The notes under the pieces were generated by a model. That model was not told where the DNA came from. It saw nothing but the letters and a program-made list of their open reading frames with translations, and made no database searches. Both the position numbers and the translations under genes were made by a program. Below, one piece after another: positions 51,715-60,416 of a stretch of DNA of 64,000 bases (position 1 is the first letter of the stretch; each line of letters opens with the position of its first letter). The stretch is from an uncultured bacterium. Its GTDB lineage: Bacteria > Elusimicrobiota > Elusimicrobia > Elusimicrobiales > Elusimicrobiaceae. The DNA lies in NCBI GenBank assembly GCA_949291365.1, contig CASEVJ010000007.1:62001-126000 (forward strand), in the 5' to 3' direction.

Positions 51715-54078
51715 CTACATCATATTGGAAACATTGAAGTAGAAATGAGAGCGGTCTTCCCCGTCTTTATGGTTGAGCCCGTACCCCCAGTCTATGCGTA
51801 TAGGCAGAGACGGCGTCGTCAGACGCAAGCCCACGCCTACGCCCGCTTTAAACTGTTTTTCATCGGGGCCGAGCGAGAATTCCACATCGTCAAAATGGTT
51901 CCACGAGTTGCCTAAATCAAAGAACAAAGCAAATTGTGCCATGGTGCGCCGCCCTTCACGCGCCAGCGGGAAGCGCAGCTCCGCATTCATTACATAGTAG
52001 GTGGTGCCGCCGTATTCTGGGCCAACTTCTCCGGCGCGGTCATAGCCGCGCACCGTGTCGGCGCCGCCCAGGAAAAACTTTTCGTACGGGGGCACTTCAT
52101 CCGTGCGCCCGTAGGCGCGCACCGCGCCGATTTTATTGGACAGCACAAACACAATGGGGTAATTGCCGCCCACGTTCCAGACGGTATAGTTAAAGCTGGA
52201 CGCGGCGTTTAAATACCACAAATCCAAATCCCCGCCAATCGGCCCGCCGGCTAAAGAAAGCCCCAGTGAGTTGCGCCAGCCGCTGGTCGGATCCCAAATA
52301 TTGTCGCGGGTGTCTATGGCAAAGTCCGCCCCCAGGGTGGACATATAGGTATCCCCTTCCGGTATGCAGGCATAAGAGGGGACGTCTGGGCCGCATTGGA
52401 AACGCTCTTCAATATCGTAAATATCAATATTTTCAAAGGCGTAGCTGAAGCTTAACTGGTAAATGTCGTCATTAAAGCGCGGGCCCACGCGCACCCGTCC
52501 GCCGATGCGTTTTTCGGTATAGGCCTGGTTGTCATCGGCAAAAGAGCGGTAGCGGCGGGTGTTGAACAAATCCACGCCCAAAGAGGTGGGCTTGTCGTAA
52601 AGCCAAGGGGTTGTCCAGCTGACGGTATAATCCAAAATTTCTTTACCAAACATCGTGCGCAAAGACAGACGCTGCGCCCGCCCAAAGAGGTTCATGTGGT
52701 TAATGGACACCTCGCCGTATAACCCGTCCAGGGAGCTCATGGCTAACCCGGCGGTAAACATGCCTGGACGCCCTTCTACAATGTTAAAGCCCAAATCCAC
52801 TTTTTGCGGGTCGGCGGTGGGCTGGATATCTACTTGTACATCGTTGATAAAGCCCAGGTTTAAGATTTTGGACTGGCTTCGCTGTATTTTTTGGGAGTCA
52901 TACAAATCCCCGGGTTTAATGGACAGCTCCCGCGTGAACACATATTTTTTTGTTTTTTCGTATCCGGTTACATCCACATGGTCTATATAGAAAATATGCC
53001 CTTCGGAAATATCGTAATTGACGTTGAGGCGGCCGTTTTCTATAGTGGTTTGCGGGTCTACGCGCACCTGCAGGTATCCTTTGTTGGCATATTGCTGCTG
53101 AATGGCTACGACGGTATCGTCAAAATCCTTTTGGTTATAGAGCTTGCCTTCGCGCAGATAGACGTATTTATCCAGCTCCTCGGTGGTAAAGACATTGTTG
53201 CCCTCAAAAGAGACAGTTCCAAAATCCACTTTTGGGCTGTTGGTAGCGTCGTAAGTAAGGGATACCTCGGTCTTGTCTTCGTTAAAATCAATTTGCGGCT
53301 GGCTCAAATTAAACTCGGCAAACCCTTCGTTACGGGCATATAAAATCATTTTTACCCAGTCGCGCTGTAAGTTCTGGGGTTTAAATACCTTGTCGGGGCG
53401 GTTGGATGCCTTTTTGCGGATTTTTTCCAGCGGCAGCTGGGTATCCTGCGGCAGGCCGTTTAAATTCAGCGCGGCCACGCGCACGCGCGGGCCTTCGTCC
53501 ATAATCAGCTTAACGGTGACGGTGTTGGTCTTTTCGTCCGGGATTACTTCGTAGCTGACTTGTGCGCTGATATACCCTTTTTCGGCATATTTGGCTTTGA
53601 TACGCTCCAAATCGCTTTCCAGTTTTCCTTCGTTAAAAGGGTCTTTGACTTTAAGCGTCATAGCAGAGGTAATGGCGCTTTTGCCCAGTTTGTTGCGGCC
53701 TTCGTAAATAATACGGTCAAAAATTGGTTTTTCTTCTACGATATAAGTAATGCGGTGGCAGGGATAGGGCTGGCCGGCTTCGTCATTTCGGGTGCCGCTC
53801 ATGCGGGATACGTCCACCTGTACACTGTCAAAATTGCCTAGGGCGGACACGTCCATAAAGTCTTCATTGACGCTGTAGCGTTCGTAGAGTTTGCCTTTTT
53901 GGGCATGGGCGGCTTTGGTTACGGTGCGCTTGCTGATGTTTTTCAGCCCGTCCACCGCTACCTCGCAGACCATCCACGGCCCGTTAGGGTCAATATCATC
54001 GGCTGCGTCTTGGGCGCAGAGGGCACAAGGCAACAAAAGCGCAGCGGCTACAACGGCCCATTTAGTAGAGAATGAAAT
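51715..54078 (-). CDS. bamA: Outer membrane protein assembly factor BamA
   Basis: 787 residues if started at an ATT codon at 54078. Signal peptide (SFSTKWAVVAAALLLPCALCAQ), five POTRA domains (about 35-430) and the Omp85 barrel ending with an aromatic residue pattern (HFYFNVSNMM). Inserts beta-barrel proteins into the outer membrane. The frame stays open up to an ATG at 54219, but that lies inside rpmB and would translate the rpmB terminator; no ATG, GTG or TTG stands at the proper place. GGAGAGGTGG precedes the ATT. Start therefore uncertain; identity sure. Confidence 0.9.
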   Translation of the reverse strand: MSFSTKWAVVAAALLLPCALCAQDAADDIDPNGPWMVCEVAVDGLKNISKRTVTKAAHAQKGKLYERYSVNEDFMDVSALGNFDSVQVDVSRMSGTRNDEAGQPYPCHRITYIVEEKPIFDRIIYEGRNKLGKSAITSAMTLKVKDPFNEGKLESDLERIKAKYAEKGYISAQVSYEVIPDEKTNTVTVKLIMDEGPRVRVAALNLNGLPQDTQLPLEKIRKKASNRPDKVFKPQNLQRDWVKMILYARNEGFAEFNLSQPQIDFNEDKTEVSLTYDATNSPKVDFGTVSFEGNNVFTTEELDKYVYLREGKLYNQKDFDDTVVAIQQQYANKGYLQVRVDPQTTIENGRLNVNYDISEGHIFYIDHVDVTGYEKTKKYVFTRELSIKPGDLYDSQKIQRSQSKILNLGFINDVQVDIQPTADPQKVDLGFNIVEGRPGMFTAGLAMSSLDGLYGEVSINHMNLFGRAQRLSLRTMFGKEILDYTVSWTTPWLYDKPTSLGVDLFNTRRYRSFADDNQAYTEKRIGGRVRVGPRFNDDIYQLSFSYAFENIDIYDIEERFQCGPDVPSYACIPEGDTYMSTLGADFAIDTRDNIWDPTSGWRNSLGLSLAGGPIGGDLDLWYLNAASSFNYTVWNVGGNYPIVFVLSNKIGAVRAYGRTDEVPPYEKFFLGGADTVRGYDRAGEVGPEYGGTTYYVMNAELRFPLAREGRRTMAQFALFFDLGNSWNHFDDVEFSLGPDEKQFKAGVGVGLRLTTPSLPIRIDWGYGLNHKDGEDRSHFYFNVSNMM

Positions 54079-54098
54079 AACCCACCTCTCCGTCTTTC

Positions 54099-54135
54099 CA
54101 AATAAAAAGCCCGCGCGGCGGCTGCGGCGCGGGCT
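54099..54135 (-). terminator. Terminator after rpmB, upstream of bamA
   Basis: AGCCCGCGC (54108-54116) / GCGCGGGCT (54127-54135), minus strand followed by TTTTTATTT. It leaves about 20 bases before the bamA start. Confidence 0.85.
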
Positions 54136-54170
54136 GACGTTACAAAACAAAAAACAGCGCAAAACCGGAC

Positions 54171-54365
54171 TTATTTGGCCGGTCTTTTGGCCAGTCCGCT
54201 TTTGATGCAGTTGGTGCACACATAGGCCGTCTGCGTTTTGCCTTCCAAGACCACTTTCTGCTTTTGCAGGTTAGGGCTGAAGGTGCGTTTTGTTCTGAGG
54301 TTGGAGTGGCTGTAAGAACCGCCAGACACGGGGCCTTTGCCACAAATTGCACATTTATACGCCAT
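54171..54365 (-). CDS. rpmB: 50S ribosomal protein L28
   Basis: 64 residues, typical bL28. CAICGKGP and CTNCIKSG supply a four-cysteine zinc ribbon; SYSHSNLRTKRTF is the family core. Own promoter upstream and terminator downstream. Confidence 0.97.
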   Translation of the reverse strand: MAYKCAICGKGPVSGGSYSHSNLRTKRTFSPNLQKQKVVLEGKTQTAYVCTNCIKSGLAKRPAK

Positions 54366-54403
54366 AAAGTCCTTCCTTATAATAAATTAAATTGGGTTCT
54401 TAT

Positions 54404-54432
54404 ATTCTAGTAAATATTGGCGCTTTTGTCTA
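54404..54432 (-). promoter_or_regulatory. Promoter of rpmB
   Basis: Minus strand TAGACA (54427-54432), 17-base spacer, TAGAAT (54404-54409): one mismatch in each box. Confidence 0.75.
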
Positions 54433-55374
54433 TCAGCGTGCTTCTTCTTTTTGGGGGAATACCTTGCTGGCCAAAATAGAAAGCGCTAAAATGCCCACAA
54501 TGACGCCCAAAGAGAGCGGCACCGGAATTTTAATGTAATGGGATACAATCATTTTTACACCCACGAAAAACAAAATGACGGAAATGCCGTATTTAAGATA
54601 GGGAAAGCGCCCCGCTATGCCCGAAAGCAGAAAGTACAGCGAGCGCAGCCCGATAATGGCAAAAATATTGGACGAGTAGACCAAAAATGTGTCGCGCGTA
54701 ATGCCCAGCACCGCCGGAATGGAATCCACCGCAAAAATGACGTCGGACATTTCAATAACCAGCAAAGCCGCAAACAGCGGGGTGGCAAACCATTTGGCAT
54801 TCTCTTTGACAAAGAAATTATCGCCATGGTAGTCGGTTTTGATAGGCATGATTTTTTTAAATACGCGTAGGATAAACGAATTGCCGGGATCCATTTGTTC
54901 GTCTTCTTTTTGCAGCAGCATTTTGGCGGCGGTAAAGATCAGCAGAGCGCCAAAAACGTAAATCATCCACGCAAAGGCGGAAATGAGCTGCACGCCTACA
55001 AAAATGAAGATAAAACGCATGACCACCGCGCCCAAAATACCCCACAGCAGCACTTTGGGCTGTAAATCATGCGGTACGGCAAAATAGCCGAAAATCATGA
55101 TAAACACAAACATATTGTCTATAGAGAGCGAATATTCCAATATGTAGCCCGTGTAAAACTCCAGCGCGTGGCGCGGCCCTTCAAAAAGCCATATCGCCCC
55201 GCCAAAAAGCGCCGCCAAAGACACCCACGCCGTTACCATGACGGCGGCCTCTTTAATAGACACATGTCCTTTGTGTTTGTTAAGCACCGCTAAATCAATA
55301 AACAGTGCCGCCAATACAACTACCCAAAAAGCAACCCACATCGCTACCGATACGGTGGTGGTGACTGGTTCCAT
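54433..55374 (-). CDS. TerC/Alx-family integral membrane protein
   Basis: 313 residues, about nine membrane helices. Family motifs: EYSLSIDNMFVFIMIF with the conserved Asp-Asn in a helix, VEMSDVIFAVDSIPAVLGITRDTFLVYSSNIFAIIGLRSLYF. TerC/Alx proteins export manganese or load metal onto exported proteins. A basic loop with KKIMPIKTDYHGDNFF lies in the middle. No yybP-ykoY riboswitch is seen in its short leader; tRNA-Thr is 38 bases upstream on the same strand. Confidence 0.94.
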   Translation of the reverse strand: MEPVTTTVSVAMWVAFWVVVLAALFIDLAVLNKHKGHVSIKEAAVMVTAWVSLAALFGGAIWLFEGPRHALEFYTGYILEYSLSIDNMFVFIMIFGYFAVPHDLQPKVLLWGILGAVVMRFIFIFVGVQLISAFAWMIYVFGALLIFTAAKMLLQKEDEQMDPGNSFILRVFKKIMPIKTDYHGDNFFVKENAKWFATPLFAALLVIEMSDVIFAVDSIPAVLGITRDTFLVYSSNIFAIIGLRSLYFLLSGIAGRFPYLKYGISVILFFVGVKMIVSHYIKIPVPLSLGVIVGILALSILASKVFPQKEEAR

Positions 55375-55411
55375 AATTTCTCCAAGATGAAATGAAAATA
55401 AAAACGAAGAA

Positions 55412-55484
55412 AGCCGAGAATGGGACTTGAACCCACAACCTTTCGCTTACAAGGCGAGTGCTCTACCAGTTGAGCTATCTCGGC
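55412..55484 (-). tRNA. tRNA-Thr (anticodon TGT)
   Basis: 73 bases, CCA not encoded. Acceptor GCCGAGA/TCTCGGC, anticodon loop CTTGTAA, T-loop TTCAAGT. The first anticodon-stem pair (27:43) is a C:A mismatch. A TATAAC box lies just upstream. Confidence 0.94.
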
Positions 55485-55586
55485 ACAATGTTATACTTTT
55501 ATCTTATCAAATTTGCGGTCTTTTCCACAAACCGGCCCGAAGATAATTATGTTACAATAAAGCTATATTGGGCAGGAGGAAGGAAT

Positions 55587-57281
55587 ATGAAAAAAGGGTT
55601 TGGGCTGCTGCTGTGCTTGCTGGCGGCCGGGGGCTGGGCGGCGCCGTGCGATATGGCCCAGCAAACGCCGCTTCGGCTAATGGAGCAGGAACTAAAACGC
55701 AGTTTTAAAATTTTAAAGAAGCAAAAACCACCTATCTATTATCTCTCATACACCTATACGGAAGGGGAAGAATACTCCTTGGCGGTGGCGTATGACGGGG
55801 TGGCAGTTTCTCAGCAGAATACCACCTCTTTGGCAGAGGTGTTGGCCCGCGCTGGCAGCCCGAAGCTGGATAATACCCATGCCCTGCGTGCCGAGCGGGA
55901 AAACTGGACTATTCCCATGCAGCAAACCGCCGTGCCCGACCCGTCGGACAGCAAGGGGTTTCTCTCCTCCTGGTGGGCGCTGACCCAGCGCGCCGCCGAA
56001 ACGGCCCAGCAGGATTTGAGCCGGGTGGAATCCAATGTACGCTCCATGGCGCATACGCGCGATCAATCGGACGATTTTGTCTTCCCTCCTAAAGCAGATT
56101 ATTGCCATACGCAGCAGTTACAGCCGGTGGATTTGAAACCTTTTGAAGAGCGTTTGCTGGCGGCCTCCCGGCTGACATTGGGCAAAGAATATGTGTTGGG
56201 CTCTTCTTTCAGCATCACCGTTAGCCAGGGCCACCGCTATTTTGTGGACAGCCGCGGTACGCGGTTAAAAACGCCGTACGCTTTTTGGCGTTTGGCCTAT
56301 CAGGTGGCGGGGCGCGGGCAGGACGGGCTGGAAATCAGCCGCGATGGTATTTACGATGTATCCTCTGCAGAGCAGTTCCCTTCGCAGGAGCGGCTGTTGG
56401 CCGATGTGCAGAAATCGCTGGAAGAATTGAAAGAGCTTTCCCAAGCGCCGGAAGGCACCCCTTACAATGCCCCCACCATTTTAAAAGGCCGCGCGGCGGC
56501 CGTGTTTGTGCATGAAGTGATGGGGCACCGGCTGGAAGGATACCGTTTGAAAAGTGCCGATGACGGGCAAACCTTGTCTGGCAAAGTGGGCCAGCAGGTG
56601 ATTTCCCCGTTAATCACCATCACCGCCGACCCGACCCAAACCGAATTTAAAGGAGAGCCCCTGCGCGGTCATTATGAATACGATGACGAAGGAGTAAAGG
56701 CCCGCCCCGTTACGCTGATTGAAAACGGCGTACTGAAAAATTTCTTAATGCAAAGCAGCCCTATAGAAGGGTTCCCGCTTTCCAACGGGCATGGCCGCAA
56801 GCAAATCGGCCGCCGGCCCGAGGCGCGCATGAGCGTCATACGCGCCACCGCTTCTAAAACGGTGCCCTATGAAGAGCTGGAGAAAATGCTGATAGCGGAA
56901 ATCAACAAACAGGGCAAACTTTATGGGTTTATTGTGGAAGATTTGGGCGGCGGCTTTACGCTGACTTCCACCGGCCTGCCCCAAAGTTTTAAGCTGGAAG
57001 CCAAACGGGTGTTTAAAGTATATCCGGACGGGCGCAAAGAGGTGGTGCGCGGGCTGGACGTAGTAGGCACGCCGCTGGTAAGTTTTAACAAAATTATAGC
57101 GGCCGGGGATGATGACACCCTTTTTAACGGCAGCTGCGGGGCGTCCTCTGGCTGGGTGCCGCAAAGCAATATTGCACCGAGTTTGTTGTTTGAAAATTTG
57201 GAAATGGAAAAAACCCGCAAAAACGACTTTAAGCCGCCCGTGCTGCCCGCACCGGACGTGCAAGGGGGAAAGAAGAAATGA
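55587..57281 (+). CDS. Exported TldD/PmbA-type metallopeptidase-like protein
   Basis: 564 residues from ATG 55587 with GGAGGAAGGAAT. A signal peptide (cleavage near WAAP, residue 17-20) sets it apart from cytoplasmic E. coli TldD. The TldD zinc motif HEVMGH is intact at 309-314 and the C-terminal domain has GEPLRGHYEYDDEGVKA, NGHGRKQIGRRPEARM and the TldD-like FIVEDLGGGFT. Probably pairs with the next gene, with 4 bases of overlap, as TldD-TldE heterodimers do. Location and substrate unknown. Confidence 0.88.
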   Translation: MKKGFGLLLCLLAAGGWAAPCDMAQQTPLRLMEQELKRSFKILKKQKPPIYYLSYTYTEGEEYSLAVAYDGVAVSQQNTTSLAEVLARAGSPKLDNTHALRAERENWTIPMQQTAVPDPSDSKGFLSSWWALTQRAAETAQQDLSRVESNVRSMAHTRDQSDDFVFPPKADYCHTQQLQPVDLKPFEERLLAASRLTLGKEYVLGSSFSITVSQGHRYFVDSRGTRLKTPYAFWRLAYQVAGRGQDGLEISRDGIYDVSSAEQFPSQERLLADVQKSLEELKELSQAPEGTPYNAPTILKGRAAAVFVHEVMGHRLEGYRLKSADDGQTLSGKVGQQVISPLITITADPTQTEFKGEPLRGHYEYDDEGVKARPVTLIENGVLKNFLMQSSPIEGFPLSNGHGRKQIGRRPEARMSVIRATASKTVPYEELEKMLIAEINKQGKLYGFIVEDLGGGFTLTSTGLPQSFKLEAKRVFKVYPDGRKEVVRGLDVVGTPLVSFNKIIAAGDDDTLFNGSCGASSGWVPQSNIAPSLLFENLEMEKTRKNDFKPPVLPAPDVQGGKKK

Positions 57282-58924
57282 ACAGATATCTCTTGCCGCT
57301 TTGTATATTGCTTGCCGGTCCGTTGACGGCGGCCCCGCTGCCGGAAAACGTCTATTTCCGTGCCATGCAGGATGAAATGCACCGTACTCAAAAGGAATTG
57401 CGCGTGCCGGGCAACCCCAAGCCGTTTTTTACGGGATATAAGGTAATTGCCACCACGTCACAGGGGTTTGCAGCGCGGTTTGGGGTGCCGGTCGTGCAAA
57501 GCCCTACCCCGCGTACCAATGTGGCGTTGCAGGCCTATGTCTATGCCGGCACAGCCAAAAAGAACAGCTCCGGTTTTGAAAACGATGCCTATTATTACCA
57601 GCCGGATGTATCGTCTATGGTGCCTGTTAGTTATGAAGGGCTGCGGCGCGTTTTGTGGCGCTTGACGGACGCGGCCTATGTGGCGGCGGCTAATTCGTAT
57701 GAAAAGAAAGAGGCCTATAAACGCCGTAAAAATATTACGGATACTACTCCGGATTTTACCTCTGCCCCCAAAAGCGAATATGTGCAGCAGATACCGCCTT
57801 TCCCGCAGCTGGACGGGGCCTATTATCAGCAATTGGTAAATAGCTTGTCTGCCATGGGCAAACAGTTGCCGTTTTTGGAAGCGTTCAGCACGTCGGTTCT
57901 GTTTTCCCAGCGGGACTTGTATTTTCTGGACAGCGAAGGAGATTTCTATCAATACAGTGTGCTTTCTGCCCAGTTGGTGTTAACCGGCTCTTTGCGCAAC
58001 CGGGACGGTTATAAAGAAAGTGCGGTAGAGAATATTGCACTGGCTTGGGATCAGCCGGCTGACCTGGACGATTTACAGCAAAAAACACAAACATTTTTAG
58101 ACCAGTTGCAAAATATGTATCAGGCCCGTAAGGCCGAGCCCTATTTGGGGCCGGTGTTGCTGGAGCCCAAAGCGGCAGGCGGGTTTGTGCACCAATTGTT
58201 TATCCGCAATGCCAACAATCCCAAACCGTTGCTCTCTGCCCAGCGGGAAACGGATTCCACGGTAGGCCAGTTCAAAGATAAACTGGGCATGCGCGTTATC
58301 AGCCACTTGCTGGATGTATACGACCGCCCGCAAATGAGCCACTACCAAGGCGAGCCGCTGCGCGGCTTTACACCGGTAGATGACGAGGGCGTTACCGCCG
58401 AAGAGTTGCCCCTGGTGCAGAGCGGAAAGCTGACGGCTTTGCCTGCGGCGCGCAGCCCCATAGAGGGGCAAAAGAGAAGCAATGGCCATGCCCGCATGAG
58501 CGATTGGGTTTATCCGCGCGCGATATTGAGCAATGTGTTTGTGGAGCCCAAACAGCCCCTGCCGCAGGAAGCATTGGAAGAGCGGTTTTTAGACCGCTGC
58601 CGGGAGCTGGAGCTGGAATATTGTTATATCTTTCCCCGGTTTCCTGCTATTAACGGGGGAAAAGGCGAGCTGAATTTTGCCTGGCGTGTGTATACTGCCG
58701 ACGGACATAAAGAGCCCGTGTACGGCCTGCGGCTGGAAAATATAACCACCCGCAGCTTGCGCGACGTGCTGGCCGCGGGGCAAGAGAGCCGGGTTTCCCA
58801 TTTTACGGATTCGCTTTCCCGCCTGCCGCTTTCCGTGGTAACGCCGGCCCTGCTGGTAGATGAAATAGAAATCCTGCCCACCCAGCGTAAACCGGAGCGA
58901 AAACCGTTTGTGTCTCTTCCTTAA
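57278..58924 (+). CDS. Exported TldE/PmbA-like partner protein without zinc motif
   Basis: 548 residues. Signal peptide (LLAGPLTAAP). Same overall fold as the preceding protein (GEPLRGFTPVDDEGVTAEELPLV, SNGHARMSDWVYPR), but the HExxxH position reads FVHQLFIRN, so zinc binding is lost. This matches TldE, the non-catalytic partner in TldD/E. N-terminal segment is longer than in E. coli proteins. A strong terminator follows. Confidence 0.86.
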   Translation: MNRYLLPLCILLAGPLTAAPLPENVYFRAMQDEMHRTQKELRVPGNPKPFFTGYKVIATTSQGFAARFGVPVVQSPTPRTNVALQAYVYAGTAKKNSSGFENDAYYYQPDVSSMVPVSYEGLRRVLWRLTDAAYVAAANSYEKKEAYKRRKNITDTTPDFTSAPKSEYVQQIPPFPQLDGAYYQQLVNSLSAMGKQLPFLEAFSTSVLFSQRDLYFLDSEGDFYQYSVLSAQLVLTGSLRNRDGYKESAVENIALAWDQPADLDDLQQKTQTFLDQLQNMYQARKAEPYLGPVLLEPKAAGGFVHQLFIRNANNPKPLLSAQRETDSTVGQFKDKLGMRVISHLLDVYDRPQMSHYQGEPLRGFTPVDDEGVTAEELPLVQSGKLTALPAARSPIEGQKRSNGHARMSDWVYPRAILSNVFVEPKQPLPQEALEERFLDRCRELELEYCYIFPRFPAINGGKGELNFAWRVYTADGHKEPVYGLRLENITTRSLRDVLAAGQESRVSHFTDSLSRLPLSVVTPALLVDEIEILPTQRKPERKPFVSLP

Positions 58925-58953
58925 AATTCCCGGGAGAAATCCCGGGAATTTTT
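58924..58953 (+). terminator. Terminator after the TldD/E pair
   Basis: 12-base stem AAATTCCCGGGA (58924-58935) / TCCCGGGAATTT (58940-58951) with GAAA loop and T tail. Confidence 0.92.
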
Positions 58954-59366
58954 ATCCATAACCCCTTGGCTATATATTTCTGACATGAGTGTTGGGCCCA
59001 AAGTAGGCCACGAATATTTTATTTTGCCTCCTTTGCCATACATGGTGGGCATGAGCGTTGGGCCGGAGAGGGAAGCTGTTCCCAAAAGACGAGGCTGGCT
59101 GGCAAATAGTTTAGTGGCAGGCGAAGTTAAATAAAACGGGAATTTGAAAGAGAAAAATCCTAAAAACTATTAAATTTTCTATATTTTTATGAGTATAGAG
59201 TATCAGCAGATACATGGCAGAGCGGTAAATGGGCATGGAAACAGCCCGGTTATACAGGGGCCAATCCGTGCAACTGAAGCGTAAACATACAGGGTACTTG
59301 CATGCCAGAAAGCCAATAGGCGGCATTATTCAGTGGCCCGGCCCAAACGCGGGTGAAAGAGATACA
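58954..59366. other. Intergenic stretch with a short imperfect direct repeat
   Basis: No gene I can support. ATGAGTGTTGGGCC (58985-58998) recurs as ATGAGCGTTGGGCC about 66 bases later, inside a 49-codon frame (58985-59134) that has no ribosome-binding site. The 59135-59230 part is AT-rich. Confidence 0.4.
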
Positions 59367-59395
59367 CAAAAAGAAACCCCCTGCTGGGCAGGGGG
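59367..59395 (-). terminator. Terminator of the envelope operon
   Basis: CCCCCTGC (59377-59384) / GCAGGGGG (59388-59395), TGG loop, T-rich run on the minus strand. Confidence 0.88.
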
Positions 59396-59456
59396 GATAA
59401 AAGGGGATATGGCTTTGCGGAACGGGCTAAACTTGGCCGTCCAAACGCTCCATCTG

Positions 59457-60416
59457 TTACTGGGACAAACGCTGGGCCAAGCGGTGGGCAAAAGAGTCTT
59501 TGCCTAATTCTTTAATTTTTTGCAGGGCTTGGCGGGCCTGTTGGGGGCGGTTTAGTTTCAGCCCGTTCATATAAATCATAAACAGGGCCAGCTCATTGTC
59601 CGGATTTTCCGCCAAAAGCTGCTGGGCCTTGTCCCAAGAGGCCTGGTATTGCTCTGCCTGATACAGCCACATGGCCCCAATAGCGCGTATCTCTGCCCGC
59701 TGCGGCGCCAGCAAAGCGGCCACTTCCAAATCCGCCAGCGCCTGCTGTATGTCTCCCAGTCCTTTATAGGCCCGTGCACTAATGAGCCAATAAGTCGGCT
59801 CCAGCGGGGTTTCCAGCTTGGCCATGGTGATATTGATAAAGGCATTGGCATAGTCCCGCTGGCGCAAAAAAGCAAATGCATACCGGGCGCGGTTAATGGA
59901 CGGCGCGCGGGGATTTAACTGGAAAAACGTATCATAATATTGCCGCGCTTTGGAATAAAAACCCATATTAATATAGTTCTCCGCCTGGCCGGCCATGGCT
60001 TCCAGATTGTCCGGGTCTAAACGTAACACTTGGTCATACATTTCTATAGAACGGTCAGTCAGCTCCGTACGCTGGTACAAACTTGCTGCTGCCAGCAAAA
60101 GCGGAATATTTTTATGGTGAAATTCCAGCGCTTCCAAATATACTTCCAGCGCTTTTTCGGGCTGGCCCAGCTGTTCATAAGCCATTCCCAGCAGTCGGTA
60201 GGCGCGCGCTTCGCGCCGTTTGATGTTTTCCGTTTTATAAATATAGCGGCTTAACTCTACAATGGCCTGCTGATAGTTGCCGCTTTCGTAGGTTTCCCGC
60301 GCTTGTACAAATTCCTGTCGGTCTTTGGGGCTAATGCCAAACAGTCCCGCCTGCGCCGGAAGCGCACAGAATAAGAAAGAAATCAGCAGGAAAAATAAGT
60401 TAGTTTTTAAGCACAT
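59457..60416 (-). CDS. Secreted TPR-repeat protein
   Basis: 319 residues. Signal peptide (cleavage near PAQA, residue 23). About seven TPR units from residue 35 to the end, for example ARAYRLLGMAYEQLGQPEKALEVYLEAL and DQVLRLDPDNLEAMAGQAENYINMGFYSKA. Periplasmic scaffold; partner unknown. Overlaps the patatin gene by 17 bases. Confidence 0.88.
   Translation of the reverse strand: MCLKTNLFFLLISFLFCALPAQAGLFGISPKDRQEFVQARETYESGNYQQAIVELSRYIYKTENIKRREARAYRLLGMAYEQLGQPEKALEVYLEALEFHHKNIPLLLAAASLYQRTELTDRSIEMYDQVLRLDPDNLEAMAGQAENYINMGFYSKARQYYDTFFQLNPRAPSINRARYAFAFLRQRDYANAFINITMAKLETPLEPTYWLISARAYKGLGDIQQALADLEVAALLAPQRAEIRAIGAMWLYQAEQYQASWDKAQQLLAENPDNELALFMIYMNGLKLNRPQQARQALQKIKELGKDSFAHRLAQRLSQ

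Noticed and set aside
54079..54219. Upstream ATG for bamA
   Set aside because: Lies inside rpmB, and translation would pass through the rpmB terminator hairpin and delay the signal peptide by 47 residues.
54366..55411. Manganese riboswitch before terC
   Set aside because: The leader between tRNA-Thr and terC is only about 37 bases, too short for a yybP-ykoY element.
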